Source: CAVUNY01 sp963768585
Lineage (GTDB): Bacteria > Chloroflexota > Anaerolineae > Anaerolineales > Anaerolineaceae
DNA length: 64,000 nucleotides
Direction of reading: 5' to 3'
NCBI GenBank assembly: GCA_963768585.1
Contig: CAVYIF010000019.1
Location: 124,001-188,000 of the forward strand
Position 1 is the first letter of the stretch; each line of letters starts with the position of its first letter. Shown one piece after another: positions 25,412 through 35,761 of this stretch. Under the pieces are notes generated by a model. That model had not been told where the DNA came from. It was given only the letters and a program-made list of their open reading frames with translations, and searched no databases. Both the position numbers and the translations under genes were made by a program.

Positions 25412-27043
25412 TTAGGGTACCGGCGTACATCCGCCCTCATCACGGCTGAACTGGCAGGTGGGCAGCGGTACCGGAGTAGTCGAGGGTGTCGGGGTATTCG
25501 AGGGTATCGGTGTATCGCTGGGCGCCAAAGTATCGGTAGGCGGCAGGGTGTCGGTAGGCGCGGGGGTATCGCTGGGCGGTAGGGTATCCGAGGGCACCGG
25601 GGTATCCGTGGGCGGCGAAGTGTTCGTGGGGATTGGCGTCTGCGTCCGGGTACTGGTACGGGTGGGAGTCGGGGTGACATAGGTGCTGGTCGGCTTCGAG
25701 CGTGGTTGTATCCGGGAACAGGTACGGTCGCGGGATGGGCATCATTGCGCCAATATTGCCGTTTTGCCAGCCAAGTTGAATAAATGCATTCTGGATGTTC
25801 TCGTAGTACTCCAGCCTGATGATGTGTGAACCGCAGTTCAGCGGCCAGGTGAAGGTGTCTGTAGATTTGCTGTGGTTGGTCCAGTTGGAAATGATCGGGT
25901 TGTTGTCGATAAACAGGCGCACGCCGTCATCCGAAACTGTAGTGAATGTGTAGTTTCCGGGGTAGGGTGGGTAGATCAGCCCGGACCACACCACGCGGAA
26001 ATTGTCCGCCGGCATAAAGCCTGGTATCGGGCTGCTAGTGCCCCAATTAAAGTCAACCACCTGGTCGGTTTCGAAATAGACCAGGTTGGTGAAGGGGTCG
26101 GTGTTTGCGTCGCCAACAAAGGCATAGTAGCGCGCCAGCAGGCCGTTACCGTCGGGGGGCACCTCGCACGGCACGGGGGTGGAGGTGGGGGTGGAGGTGG
26201 GCGGGGAGGTCGGGGTGTCGGTGGGCGGGAGGGGGGTTGGCGTATAAGGTGCCATGGTTGACATGCTGCCCGCGAGGCCTGAGAGGCGCGCGGTGCGGAA
26301 CTTTTCAACGATCGCGTCCTGGGTGTGGGAGATTTTGAGGTGCGGCCACAGCGCCTGGAAGTAGGGAATGATCAGGGGATGGTTGTAGGTCACCGTCAGG
26401 CGGATGCGGTCGCCCGGGCCGCCGGCGTCGTCCATGTATTCGCTGTTAACCACGCACACCCCCAGGAAGCGGGCGTCATTGCTGGCGGTCAGGTTGTTGT
26501 AATAATGTGGATTAGCGGTGTCAAAACTTACCCCGGCCCGGTTGCTGCAGATATTGATGCTGATGTAGCCGTTGGCGGTCGGATTGCCGCGGTATTGGTC
26601 GCTAAAACTGGTAGAAGGATGGCTGAGAAACTGGATGTAGTCGCCGGAGACGCCGGGGTCGAACAGCAGCCCGATAGCCCCGCCGTTCATCGCCGCGTCG
26701 CGCGTGGAGGGCATGCGCGCCCAGTCCTGCAGGGCGGCGGTTTTTGCGTTCGAAATCGGGTTCACTGGATGGGACCACACAGTCGAATGTGCCGTCCGCT
26801 GACCTGGTCGTCGGTGACCAGACCCAGTGCGTGCGCCGCGTCGTCACAGTATTGGACATCGTATTGGCCGGTCACGGCGTAGCGCGTGCCGATGCGCGTC
26901 ACCTCACCAATCGCCACCCAGGTATAAAAGGCATAGCCAAATTCGATAATTGCGGTTAACACCAGCAGTGCAAAAGGAATGATGATGGCAAATTCGACCA
27001 AAGCCTGAGATTTACTGCGTTTTTCAGACATCCATTTCACCAT
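25412..27043 (-). CDS. TadE-like pilin fused to PA14 domain and Thr/Pro tail, copy A (frame-broken)
   Basis: Reconstructed from three breaks. The N-terminus (27043-26810) is SQALVEFAIIIPFALLVLT, a TadE prepilin-like helix after a short basic leader. A middle domain (AALQDWARMPSTRDAAMNGG and NPHYYNNLTAS) follows, then a Thr/Pro linker and a PA14 domain (IYPPYPGNYTFTTVSDDGVR, LFIDNNPIISNWTNHS, HIIRLEYYEN), a beta-barrel often binding glycans. The tail has about eight 6-residue units of the type DTPVPS and ends in QFSRDEGGCTPVP. Indels lie near 26810, 26750 and 25695. A close paralogue lies just upstream at 27324-29000. Secreted or surface display is expected. Confidence 0.72.
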
Positions 27044-27323
27044 TCCCCGCTCATTAAGTACAGATAAAAGTTTTTCACGATTTGTCGAGTATTATCATAC
27101 ACTTTTTTTAGCGTTTTGCAAAGCTGTAATAATAACGTGCTTGGGTTGTCCATACACATACACGAATCACCTCTTAATTCAATTCCCCCGCCCTCGCTGG
27201 GCGGGGGTTAGGGGGTGGGTGGTGAAGTGTCCCCGTGACCATCCTGAAATATTAATTTCGGGGTAGGTCATGTATGTGTAGAATCTCACGGTTTGTACAG
27301 CCTCGCGGGCTATCCTCTCCGCA
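27044..27323. other. Spacer between the two TadE-PA14 copies
   Basis: 280 bases. A GC stem CCCCCGCC/GGCGGGGG at 27185-27207 follows the end of copy B and precedes copy A. No coding frame is convincing. The long spacer means copy A may have its own promoter. Confidence 0.4.
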
Positions 27324-29000
27324 TTAAGGGATTGGCATACAAACGCCCGCGTTTGGGGAGATCCCGCGGGCCGGCTGTGGAGTCAAGGTGGCGGTCTTCG
27401 CCGGGATGTTGGAAGGCACCAAAGTGTTGGTGGCTGCCGTGGTTGGCCTGGGGGTGAAGGTGTGCGTCGGCGGCTGGTAGACCGTGGGCGTATAGGTGCT
27501 GGTCGGCGGCTTCGGCGTTTTAGTTGCTTTGGGCGTATAGGTGCGGGTCGGGGTCGGGGTGAGGTAAGTGCTGGTCGGCTCGAAAATCACCGGAGAGAAC
27601 AGATACTTCTGCTGGATGGGCAGCATATCGCCCGTGTTGCCGTTCGTCCAGCCCAGCTTCGCCACCGCGCCGCCGGAATTTTCGTAAAATTCCATGCGGA
27701 TGTCGTGCGCGCCGCAGCTCAAGGACTGGTATCCGCTGTAGTTTTTGGTCGAACCGTGATTGGTCCAGTTGTTGATGATCAGGTTGCCGTCGATGTACAG
27801 GCGCACGCCGTCATCCGACCAGGTATAGAAATTATAGTCCCCCGGGTAAGGCGGGTAAACCTGCCCGGTCCATTCCACGCGGAAGTAGTCCACCGGCACC
27901 GAACCCGGTACCGGGCTGTTGTTGCCCCAGTCGAAGTTGACCTCCCGGTCGGTGCGGGAGTACACCAGGTTGGTAAAGCGTAGGGGTTCTGGTCGCCAAA
28001 ATAGGCAAAGAAGCGCGCTAACAGGCCGTTACCGCCCGGCGGCACCACGCACGGCAGGGGGGTGGGGGTATTGGTATAGGTCGATGTGGCGGTGGGGGGG
28101 ATCGAGGTTTGGGTCGGGGTGTCGGTGGGGGCCGGGGTAGGTGACCAGGTGGCCAGCACCGAAATGCCGCTGGAGAGGCCGGCCAGACGTGAAGTGCGAA
28201 ACTTTTCGACAATCGCGTCCTGGGTGGTGGAAAGTTTGAGGTGCGGCCACAGCGCCTCGAAGAAGGGGATGATTAAGGGATGGTTGTAGGTCACGGTCAG
28301 GCGGATGCGGTCGCCCGGGCCGCCGGCGTCGTCTTTGTATTGGTTGTTCACCACGCACACCCCCAGGAAATGGGCGTCGCTGTCGCCGGTCAGATCGTTG
28401 TAATAGCGTGCAGCAGGATCAAAGCCTACCCCGGCGCGGTTGCTGCAGATATTGATGCTGATGTAGCCGTTGGCGGTCGGGTCGCCGCGGTAGTTATCCT
28501 TGAAACCGTCGTTGGGCAGCAGCCCGTCGCGCGGGAAGACGTCGCTGAGGAACTGGATGTAGTCGCCGGAGACGCCGGGGTCGAACAGCAGCCCGATGGC
28601 CCCGCCGTTCATCGCCGCGTCGCGCGTGGAGGGGATGCGCGCCCAGTCTTGCAGGGCGGCGGTTTTTGCTTCGAAATCGGCGATATTAGATTGGACCACG
28701 CAGTCGGCGGCGCCGTCCGCGCTGTCTTCGGCGGCCAGGTAAGGCCAGGAAGCGACGGATGTGGTCAATGCGGCCGCCGCAGCCGGGCAGTATTGGGGGT
28801 CGTATCGGCCGGTCACGGCGTAGCGCGTGCCGATGCGCGCCACCTCGCCAATCGCCGCCCAGGTGTAAAAGGAATAGCCAAATTCAATAATGCCGGTGAG
28901 TACGAGCAGCAGGATGGGTACAATAATGGCAAATTCAACAAGAGCCTGCGCTCTCGAATGCAGATGAAATTTTTTGGTCCCGGCCCGAATTGGGTTTATT
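27324..29000 (-). CDS. TadE-like pilin fused to PA14 domain, copy B (one frameshift)
   Basis: Same architecture as copy A: AQALVEFAIIVPILLLVLTG helix, then the WARIPSTRDAAMNGGAIGLL domain, a Thr/Pro linker, and a PA14 domain (VYPPYPGDYNFYTWSDDGVR, LYIDGNLIINNWTNHG, DIRMEFYENS). The tail (TPTPTRTYTPKATKTPKPPT) is Thr/Pro/Lys-rich. The two copies are near identical over long stretches such as GGPGDRIRLTVTYNHPLIIP, so they arose by recent tandem duplication. An indel near 27970 separates the TadE half from the PA14 half. No ATG is visible near the TadE leader; the start just after the vWA stop is unresolved. Confidence 0.7.
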
Positions 29001-29003
29001 GGA

Positions 29004-30826
29004 TTACTCCGAAATCTTGGTATAAATGCGAGAGGCGATATCCTGAAATACAGGTAAAAGAGCGCTGGCGTTTTGGGCAAAATAATATTGTCCGCAGGAT
29101 TGCTTGGCGGCAGGTCCCACGCATGGGTCGGTGTTGCGGTCGCCGTCATCTCCGACGGCCGCCATGTAGCGCAGCAGGGGTTCGCCCAGGGCGGCGATGT
29201 CGCCGAAACCGACCGAATAAATGGCGATATCATTGCCGACGGGCTCACTGGGATTGTAGTGCGACGGGTCGGGGGGGTCAGAGCGTACATGGTTAAAGCG
29301 GCGCGGTCGGTCATGTCGCGCGCGTAGTCTTCCACGCTGTAGGGCGGGGAAGCCATTCCTGTGAGGTGCGTTGAACCAGGCGGGCAGGTTGTGGCATCGT
29401 TGTTAATGCAGTAGCGCGTGCTCACGTCCCAGTCGACGCAGCTCGTCTTCCAGTAGTTCAACCCGCTGCCGGTGCCGCTGACGTCGATCTTGCCGCCGCA
29501 GAAGCCGTTAGGATAAATGGAGGGGATGCCCTGGCCCGTGCTGGCAACATAGGGGTAGGTGGCGGGTGTGTCGGACATGTTGGCCAGCCCGTCCGAGAGG
29601 AACACGATCACCCACACCGCGTTCGAGCGCCCCTCTCTCACCAGGTTGTCGGTCGCTTCGCGAATGCCGCAGCCCGAACAGGTGGAGACCAGCGACATCG
29701 GGCCGTTCGTGGCGATCCATTGTGTGGTCTTGCAATAGTCCGAATTCGGGTTGTCAGCGCAAGTGTCATCGGAATAATGACCATCCTGGTCCCAATCGAA
29801 GGCGTCATTACGATTGGAATTATCGCAGGGGATGCCGGTGGGGGGGGTATTGTTGGGGTCGCCGCCAAACCGACCGCTGCCGTCGGGCGTGCACACCGTG
29901 GAATCGGCCGCCGGGCTGTTTTTCGGGTCGGCGTCGTCGCCGTTGTTGTCGCGGTCTTCCGGGTTCACCGGGTTAAACCGCCCGCCGGTGCCGTCGTTGT
30001 CCCACGAGGCAAACAGCTTGTTGACCGGTGGGTCGTCGTGCAGTTTCACCTGGCTGTCGACGGCGGCTGCGGCGGTGTCCAGGTCGCCGCTATTATCGGT
30101 AAGCTGGACGCGAGTGTGGGCCTGGGAATCAAAGGTCACCACCGCTGCCCGGTCGTAGCCATGGTACAGGCTGTTGATCAGCTCTTTGGCTGCATCTTTG
30201 GCGGCTCGCAGCGGCTGGCAGTTGTTGGCGGCGTTGCACGCGGCGGGGTTGAAATCCCCCGAGTTGAAGCCCGTGCTGTCGCGCCCCATCGACCCGGAGG
30301 TATCCAGCACGATCACCAGGTCGACCGGGGCCGCTTCGGCCACTGCCGTGGTCGAAATCGGGATGGTCTGGATCCCCAGCAGGCTGACAAAGTAGGTGGG
30401 CGAATTTTCGTAGGCGCGCACATAGATCAGCTTCTTCTGCAGCCCCGAGGCCGGGCACAGCTTGTAAAACTCGGGCACCTCGGTTTCCAGGTTGGCATCG
30501 CGGATGCCGTCGCCGGGGGGGAGGCCAGTAGGTTGTTAATTCATCGCACATATAAACCTTGATCGCTACCGTTTAGGTGTCGATCTGGTGCATATTCAAG
30601 ATTTCCAGGGCCGCCTTTCCATCTCGTCCAGGGTCGTGCCGCGCCGGAAATCGTTGGCGGCGGCCACCGCCGCGGCATCCACGGCGCGTTTCAGGCGCGT
30701 GTAGTTCAGGAATAGCTGCGAGCCGTCGATCGCCAGGCCGATAAAAACCAGCAGCACCAGCAGCGAAATGGCAAAAATGACCAGGACCTGGCCTTTATTT
30801 TCTTGGGGAAGTGAATGATTGCGCAT
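29004..30826 (-). CDS. TadG-like pilus protein with von Willebrand A domain (frame-broken)
   Basis: The N-terminus (30826 to about 30600) is GQVLVIFAISLLVLLVFIGL followed by AVDAAAVAAANDFR, the TadG-type anchor. A later frame (30478 to about 29265) carries the vWA domain with an intact MIDAS motif, VIVLDTSGSMGRDS, and VIVFLSDGLANMSD. After a G7 run at 29271-29277 the domain continues in another frame with NDIAIYSVGFG and QYYFAQNASALLPVFQDIA, ending at 29004. Further indels lie near 30600 and 30520, the latter also at a C7 run. Likely role is a surface or pilus-associated metal-dependent adhesin. Confidence 0.75.
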
Positions 30827-30839
30827 AGATAAATACCTG

Positions 30840-31578
30840 TCAGGGCGTTTTTGGCGTCGGGGTGGGCTGCGCAGACGGCAGCGGCATCACCGTGTAGGTG
30901 TGGATCTTCATCGGGTTGGGCAGAAATTGGGCAATGATGGGGATATTCAGCACCTGGTGGTAGCAGTAAATCACTTCCACCACCACAAAGCCCTTGTTGG
31001 GCATGGCGGTGTTGTTTAAATAGCTCTGCATGGTGGCTGCGGTGAACACCGGTTCGGCCGGGCCTGGGCTACATTGGGCAGGCGGTTGCAGTCGCGCCGC
31101 CAGTTATTATCGTGGCTGGTGTCTGTGTCATGGTTTGACCAGACCCAGGGGTTAGTTGCCCCATTGTCGGTAATTGAAGGCACGATAGTGCCGCCTTGAT
31201 TCACTCCTGTCTCGGTGAAAACCGAAATCAGGATATCGTCTTCGCTGGATTTTATGGGCAGGGTCGAATTAAATCCGTTGCAAAAAGCCGCATTAGGGCA
31301 CGATCCGCTGTCTTGCAGCGGTGAAAAGATGCAGGCCGTATCGTAATAGAAATTAAAACTGTTGGGTGTGCTGCAGTCGTCTGTCACCGTGCCGAGGCCA
31401 GTGCAAACGGATCGCGGTTCGAGGCAAAACGCGCCGCCTCGCGGGTCAGGTCCACCAGGTTGATGTAGGAACCCATAAACAGCGTCAGTTCCACCACTCC
31501 CAGCAGAATTAACAATAAAATCGGGAGTATCAGGGCGAATTCGACGAAGGATTGAGCCTTTTTACTCTTAAATACCAT
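30840..31578 (-). CDS. TadE-like minor pilin (frame-broken)
   Basis: Starts MVFKSKKAQSFVEFALILP, a TadE prepilin-type leader and helix, then NLVDLTREAARFASNRDPFA. The continuation in a second frame holds several cysteines (DDCSTPNSFNFYYDTACIF, GSCPNAAFCNGF) and SSEDDILISVFTETGVNQGG. A third frame gives the end, FVVVEVIYCYHQVLNIPIIA and a Thr/Pro tail. Breaks lie near 31385 and 31075. Joined length is about 245 residues, normal for TadE proteins with extracellular domains. It heads the minus-strand pilin cluster and is 13 bases from the TadG-like gene. Confidence 0.7.
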
Positions 31579-31809
31579 CTTATTTCCCCTACTCCCCAGT
31601 AAACCACCTTTCCCATGCAGCCAGGGAAAAACTTTCTCAATCTCTATCATACACGTTTCGCGCAGCCTTGAGTAGTGGTCGTACATAATTGATAACACCT
31701 TGTAAGGATCTTAGAACGGTTCATGGGCGCTTCTTCTGCCCTAAGAGGGCAGAAGAAGCACGGGTTAACGACGTACGAATGGCGGGCGCACTTTGAAGAG
31801 CCTGGGGTC

Positions 31810-34373
31810 TTACTTAAAGACCATCGGTGTGAAGACCTTGACCGGGTCGATTTGGATCATCTCCGACTGGCTGGGGATGCCATTCACATATACGGTCAAA
31901 ACCACCGGACCGATCGCAAAGCTGAGCGGAATAGAATTAAATTCCGTTGCGCTGAACCCCAGCGTGGGATCGGGCGAAAGCCAGGCTACCTGTCCGTTAT
32001 CGGGGCGGCGCAGCTGCACCAGTGGGTAGTTGCTCGGCAATTCTCGGGTCGAGCCGCTGCTGGCTTCGATCTGTTGGTATCCGCGGAAATTGGTGCCGCT
32101 GAAGGTCAGGATTTGCCCGGCTTTGATGCGAGCCGGGAGGCTGTCGATGGTCGGGCGCCAGGCAGGCAGGAATCCCTGTCCGATGTCGTACAGTTCGGCG
32201 CTTTTCAGAGCATCGACATTTTGGCCGCCAACCGCCAGTATTCTACCATCGGGCAGAACGGCGGCGGCGAACGATTGGCGGGCTGTATTCATCGGGGCGA
32301 CAGACTGCCAATCGGCGGTGATTGGATCGTACACCTCGCAGTCTGGTATCGGTCCGGTAGTATTATCATTCCCACCAACAACCAGCACTTTGCCGTTTGG
32401 CAGCAGCTTGGCGCTGTGCGAATAATGGCCCGAGTTCATGGGGGCGGCAGAACTCCAGCCGCCGGAAATTGGATTGTACAATTCGCTGGTCGTCAAGCCA
32501 TCATTTAAACCACCAGCGACCAGCACCTGCCCATTGGGCAGCAAGGTAGCGGTATGGTTGCCGCGTTTGGTGACCATCGAGGCGGTCGGCAGCCAGGCGT
32601 TGAGCGTAATATCGTAGCGTTCGCTGGAAGCCAAATACCCATTGTCGTATCCGCCGGTCACCAGCACCGTGCCGTCATTCAACAGGGTGGCGGTATGATC
32701 GCGGCGAGCGTTTTGCAGGGGGGTGACCAGGCTCCAATTGCCTGTATCAGGATCGTACACTTCGGCACTTTTCAGGTACAGGCTGCCGTTGGTCAGACCG
32801 CCCGCTACCAGCACCTTTCCGTTGCGCAGCAGGGTGGCGGTGTGGTTGGCGCGGGGGTCGTGCAGCGCGCCAGTGTCATACCAAGCACCTGTCTGCGGAT
32901 CGTACAGTTCACAGTCGTTGATGAAGGTCGTGCCACTGCCTCCGCCCGCCACCAGTACCTTGCCGTTAGGCAGCAGGGTGGCGGTGTGGTTGGCGCGGGG
33001 GCTGTGCATGGGATTGGCGTTTGCCCAGCCGCTGATGGGGTCGTAAATTTCCGCCAAATTGAGTGTGCCAAGCTGACCGGTGCCGCCGGCGACCAGCACT
33101 TTGCCGTCAGCCAGCAGGGTGGCGCTGTGCCCGGAGCGTTCAGTGTCCATTTCGGAGGTTGCTGTCCAAACTCCGGTTGTCGGATCGATTTTTTCGGCAC
33201 TGGCCAGGTAGTTTTCCTCATGTTTACCTCCGGTCAGCAGTACTTCACCGGTCGGCAGCAGGGTGGCGGTGTGGATAATGCGAGGAGATTCCAGGTTGCC
33301 TGCGCCCGACCACAAACCGGGTATCGAAGCATCAGGATCGTACAATTCGATGCTGGTCAGCGCGTGCGGTGGATTCTCTGGAGCATTAAGGTCGCCGCCA
33401 AAGCCGCCGGCGACCAGCACATTGCCGTTTGGCAGCAGGGTAGCCGAATGTCCGCTGCGTGAATTCACCACCATCGATCCGGCTGCTGTCCAGGTGCTGT
33501 CAGCGGGGGTTGTTTCGTCGAAGGTAAAAAGTTCGGCGCTGTTCAGGAAGCCGTCGTCATAATTATCTCCGCCGGCGACCAGCACCTTGCCGTTTGGCAG
33601 TGCTGTGGCCGAATGCCCCAGTCGGGCTTTAGAGAGCGTAGCATTTACATTTGTCCAGGTGTTGCTGACCGGATTGTAGAGTTCGGTGCTTTGCAGTGCA
33701 CCGGTCTCATCTTCCCCGCCGGCGATCAGCACCCACCCGTTGGACAGCAGGGTGGCTGTTTGACCCCAGCGGGGTGTGGGCTCGCTCATCGAGACCGTGT
33801 GTGACCAGGTGCCATTTTTGGGGTCATAGCGTTCAGCCGCCCCTGCCGGGGCGCCATTAGTAACCATCCCGCCGACAACCAGCACGCTGCCATCCGCCAG
33901 CAGAGTGGCGGTGTGCTGGCTGCGCGCCACTGCCAGATTACCGGACGCGGTCCAGGTGCCTTTGGCCGGGTCGTACAGAGTGGTGCTGGCCAGGGCGCTG
34001 GTGCCATTTGACCCACCAACCACCAACACTTTGCCGTTCAACAGCGTGGTCGCGGTATGGCTCTCGCGTGCCGGGCTGATGCTGCCGGTGGGCGACCAGG
34101 TGCCAGCGGCTATGCTGTACAGTTCAGCGCTGCCGTTTATGACGCTGCCGTTGTACCCGCCCACCGCCAGCACCTTGCCGTTCTGCAGCAGGGTGGCGGT
34201 ATGCTTGACCCGGGCCGTGGTCATCGATCCTAAACCCGCGGGCGCATCCGGCGCAGCCTGGATAGACTTGGGCAGAACCATCGCCAGGCCGCTGATTGCC
34301 AGGCAGGCGGTCAAAAGAACGCGGATAAGTTTGCGAAAAAAAGATGAACCGGTTTTGTATTTTCAGAGTGCAT
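31810..34373 (-). CDS. Secreted Kelch-repeat protein, 14 repeats
   Basis: The long frame (34314-31810, 834 residues) carries 14 Kelch-type repeats with the core HTATLLPNGKVLVAGG and variants, enough for two seven-bladed beta-propellers. A C-terminal immunoglobulin-like part (PTIDSLPARIKAGQILTFSG) resembles the galactose-oxidase C-terminal domain. The likely true start is ATG 34373, preceded by GGAGGA at seven bases, beginning MHSENTKPVHLF. An A7/T7 run at 34336-34342 breaks that frame from the signal peptide RKLIRVLLTACLAISGLAM. Copper ligands of galactose oxidase are not recognisable, so it is probably a binding or adhesion protein of the cell surface. Confidence 0.82.
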
Positions 34374-34900
34374 GCTGTCTTCCTCCGGATAAAACTGCAG
34401 GGTTAGCCTGTATGTTCAAGTGTGCGCTTTAAGGCAAGGGATGTGTTTTAGCATAATTATTTGATTTAAATGCCGGAATTGGCGTGATTCCCGGTTTCAA
34501 TTCCTATATTTAATTTGATTAAAAATATATCACGAGAAATTGGATTTTCCAACCCCCTTGAGTTTACAGAGTTGAAAGCCCCGGGTCAGGCGGACTGCCG
34601 GAGAAATAGCCTGAAAATGGCGACTCTGCTGAATGTCTGTCCTGTCAACTTAACCAAAATCATGCTTAATCAAAACAATTTCAAATTCTTAATTTATAAT
34701 AATTTGGATCGGTTGGGTATCGGGTCAGATTGTTCCCCAGACTGGAAGATTCGATCTTCCGTGGGGCAAGAGGCCATCGGAACGTATTACAGTGTAAGGG
34801 GGGCGGTTATCTTTGTTGCAGATAGGTTGGTTATGCAATCAATTGCTGGCATAGATCGCAGCCAATTGAAAGCGCACTTTGTACGACGCGATTGGAAAAC
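34374..34900. other. AT-rich intergenic region, divergent promoters
   Basis: A 527-base region between divergent genes, noticeably more AT-rich than its surroundings. An interrupted hairpin lies at 34735-34766: CCCCA, then GGAAGAT, TCG loop, ATCTTCC, and TGGGG. A forward frame spans much of the region, but its composition and lack of a ribosome site argue against coding. Confidence 0.4.
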
Positions 34901-35677
34901 ATGCTCTCATTATCAAATAAACGTTTTATTTTCACGGTGACCACCGGTCGGACCGGGACCGGGTACCTTGCCCATCTATTAGGCATTTTCAGAGATACGC
35001 TCACTTTTCACGAGCCGGACCCATCTTATGTGTCCTGTATGCGCCAGGCTCAGGCGGACCGTGCAGTTGCCCGCACATTTTTGCTGGAGACCAAGCTGCC
35101 GGTCATCGCGCGCCAGGCGGTTCGCCCGATTTATATTGAGACCAGCCATCTTTTTTGCAAGGGGTTCCTCGAACCCTGGCTTGAGATTCCCGCGCTGCCC
35201 GTCCCTGACTTGGTTCTGCTGGAAAGGAACCTCAGAGACATTTCTCTCAGTTTTCTGAGCCTGCACGACGTGCCCGGCAGGAGCGAAAACGGGCTGCGCT
35301 TTCTGCTTGCGCCCACGGATCCAACCTGCCTGACCGGCCTGGAAGATTGGCAGAGTATGACGGATTACCAGCTGCTTTACTGGTACTGCCTGGAAATTGA
35401 GGAACGGAAAAAGCGCTACCGCGCCATGATCCTGGCGCGCGGCGGCAGATGCTTGCGCACCTCGATTGAGCAGATACAGTCGATTGCCGGGATTTTAGCC
35501 GTCAGAAGAGAGCTTGCCCTGCGCCCGCTCACCGTTCGCGGCTGGCTGGCCTATTTCAAGCGCAGGAAGAGTAAAATCAACGCCAAGACCACCGCCAAAG
35601 CAGAGGTCGAATTTGACCCTCACCAACTGCAAGATTGGGAAGATGAGGTCAGGCAGCGCCTCGTGTATTCCTCGTAG
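34901..35677 (+). CDS. Sulfotransferase-like P-loop protein
   Basis: A 258-residue protein. FTVTTGRTGTGYLAHLLG near the N-terminus fits the 5'-phosphosulfate-binding loop of the sulfotransferase superfamily, followed by TFHEPDPSYVS. PDLVLLERNLRDISLSFLSL fits the 3'-phosphate-binding segment with its Arg and Ser. The acceptor could be a glycan or lipid. ATG 34901 is used; TTG 34892 is an alternative, and neither has a clear ribosome site. The C-terminus is basic (YFKRRKSKINAKTTAK). No neighbour clarifies the substrate. Confidence 0.62.
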   Translation: MLSLSNKRFIFTVTTGRTGTGYLAHLLGIFRDTLTFHEPDPSYVSCMRQAQADRAVARTFLLETKLPVIARQAVRPIYIETSHLFCKGFLEPWLEIPALPVPDLVLLERNLRDISLSFLSLHDVPGRSENGLRFLLAPTDPTCLTGLEDWQSMTDYQLLYWYCLEIEERKKRYRAMILARGGRCLRTSIEQIQSIAGILAVRRELALRPLTVRGWLAYFKRRKSKINAKTTAKAEVEFDPHQLQDWEDEVRQRLVYSS

Positions 35678-35761
35678 GCGCTGGAAGATTAAGTGTCTAT
35701 CCGGAAAATATCTCTCCTGGAAGTAATTTTGGACAGGTTCCAGGTCCTTAGCACTTTGGCG

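Noticed and set aside
26325..29296. Plus-strand frames antisense to the TadE-PA14 genes
   Set aside because: They appear in both tandem copies only because the copies are duplicates; composition is that of antisense GC-rich DNA.
34515..34940. A 141-residue plus-strand frame before the sulfotransferase-like gene
   Set aside because: AT-rich, no ribosome site, no family features, overlaps the next start in another frame; treated as intergenic.
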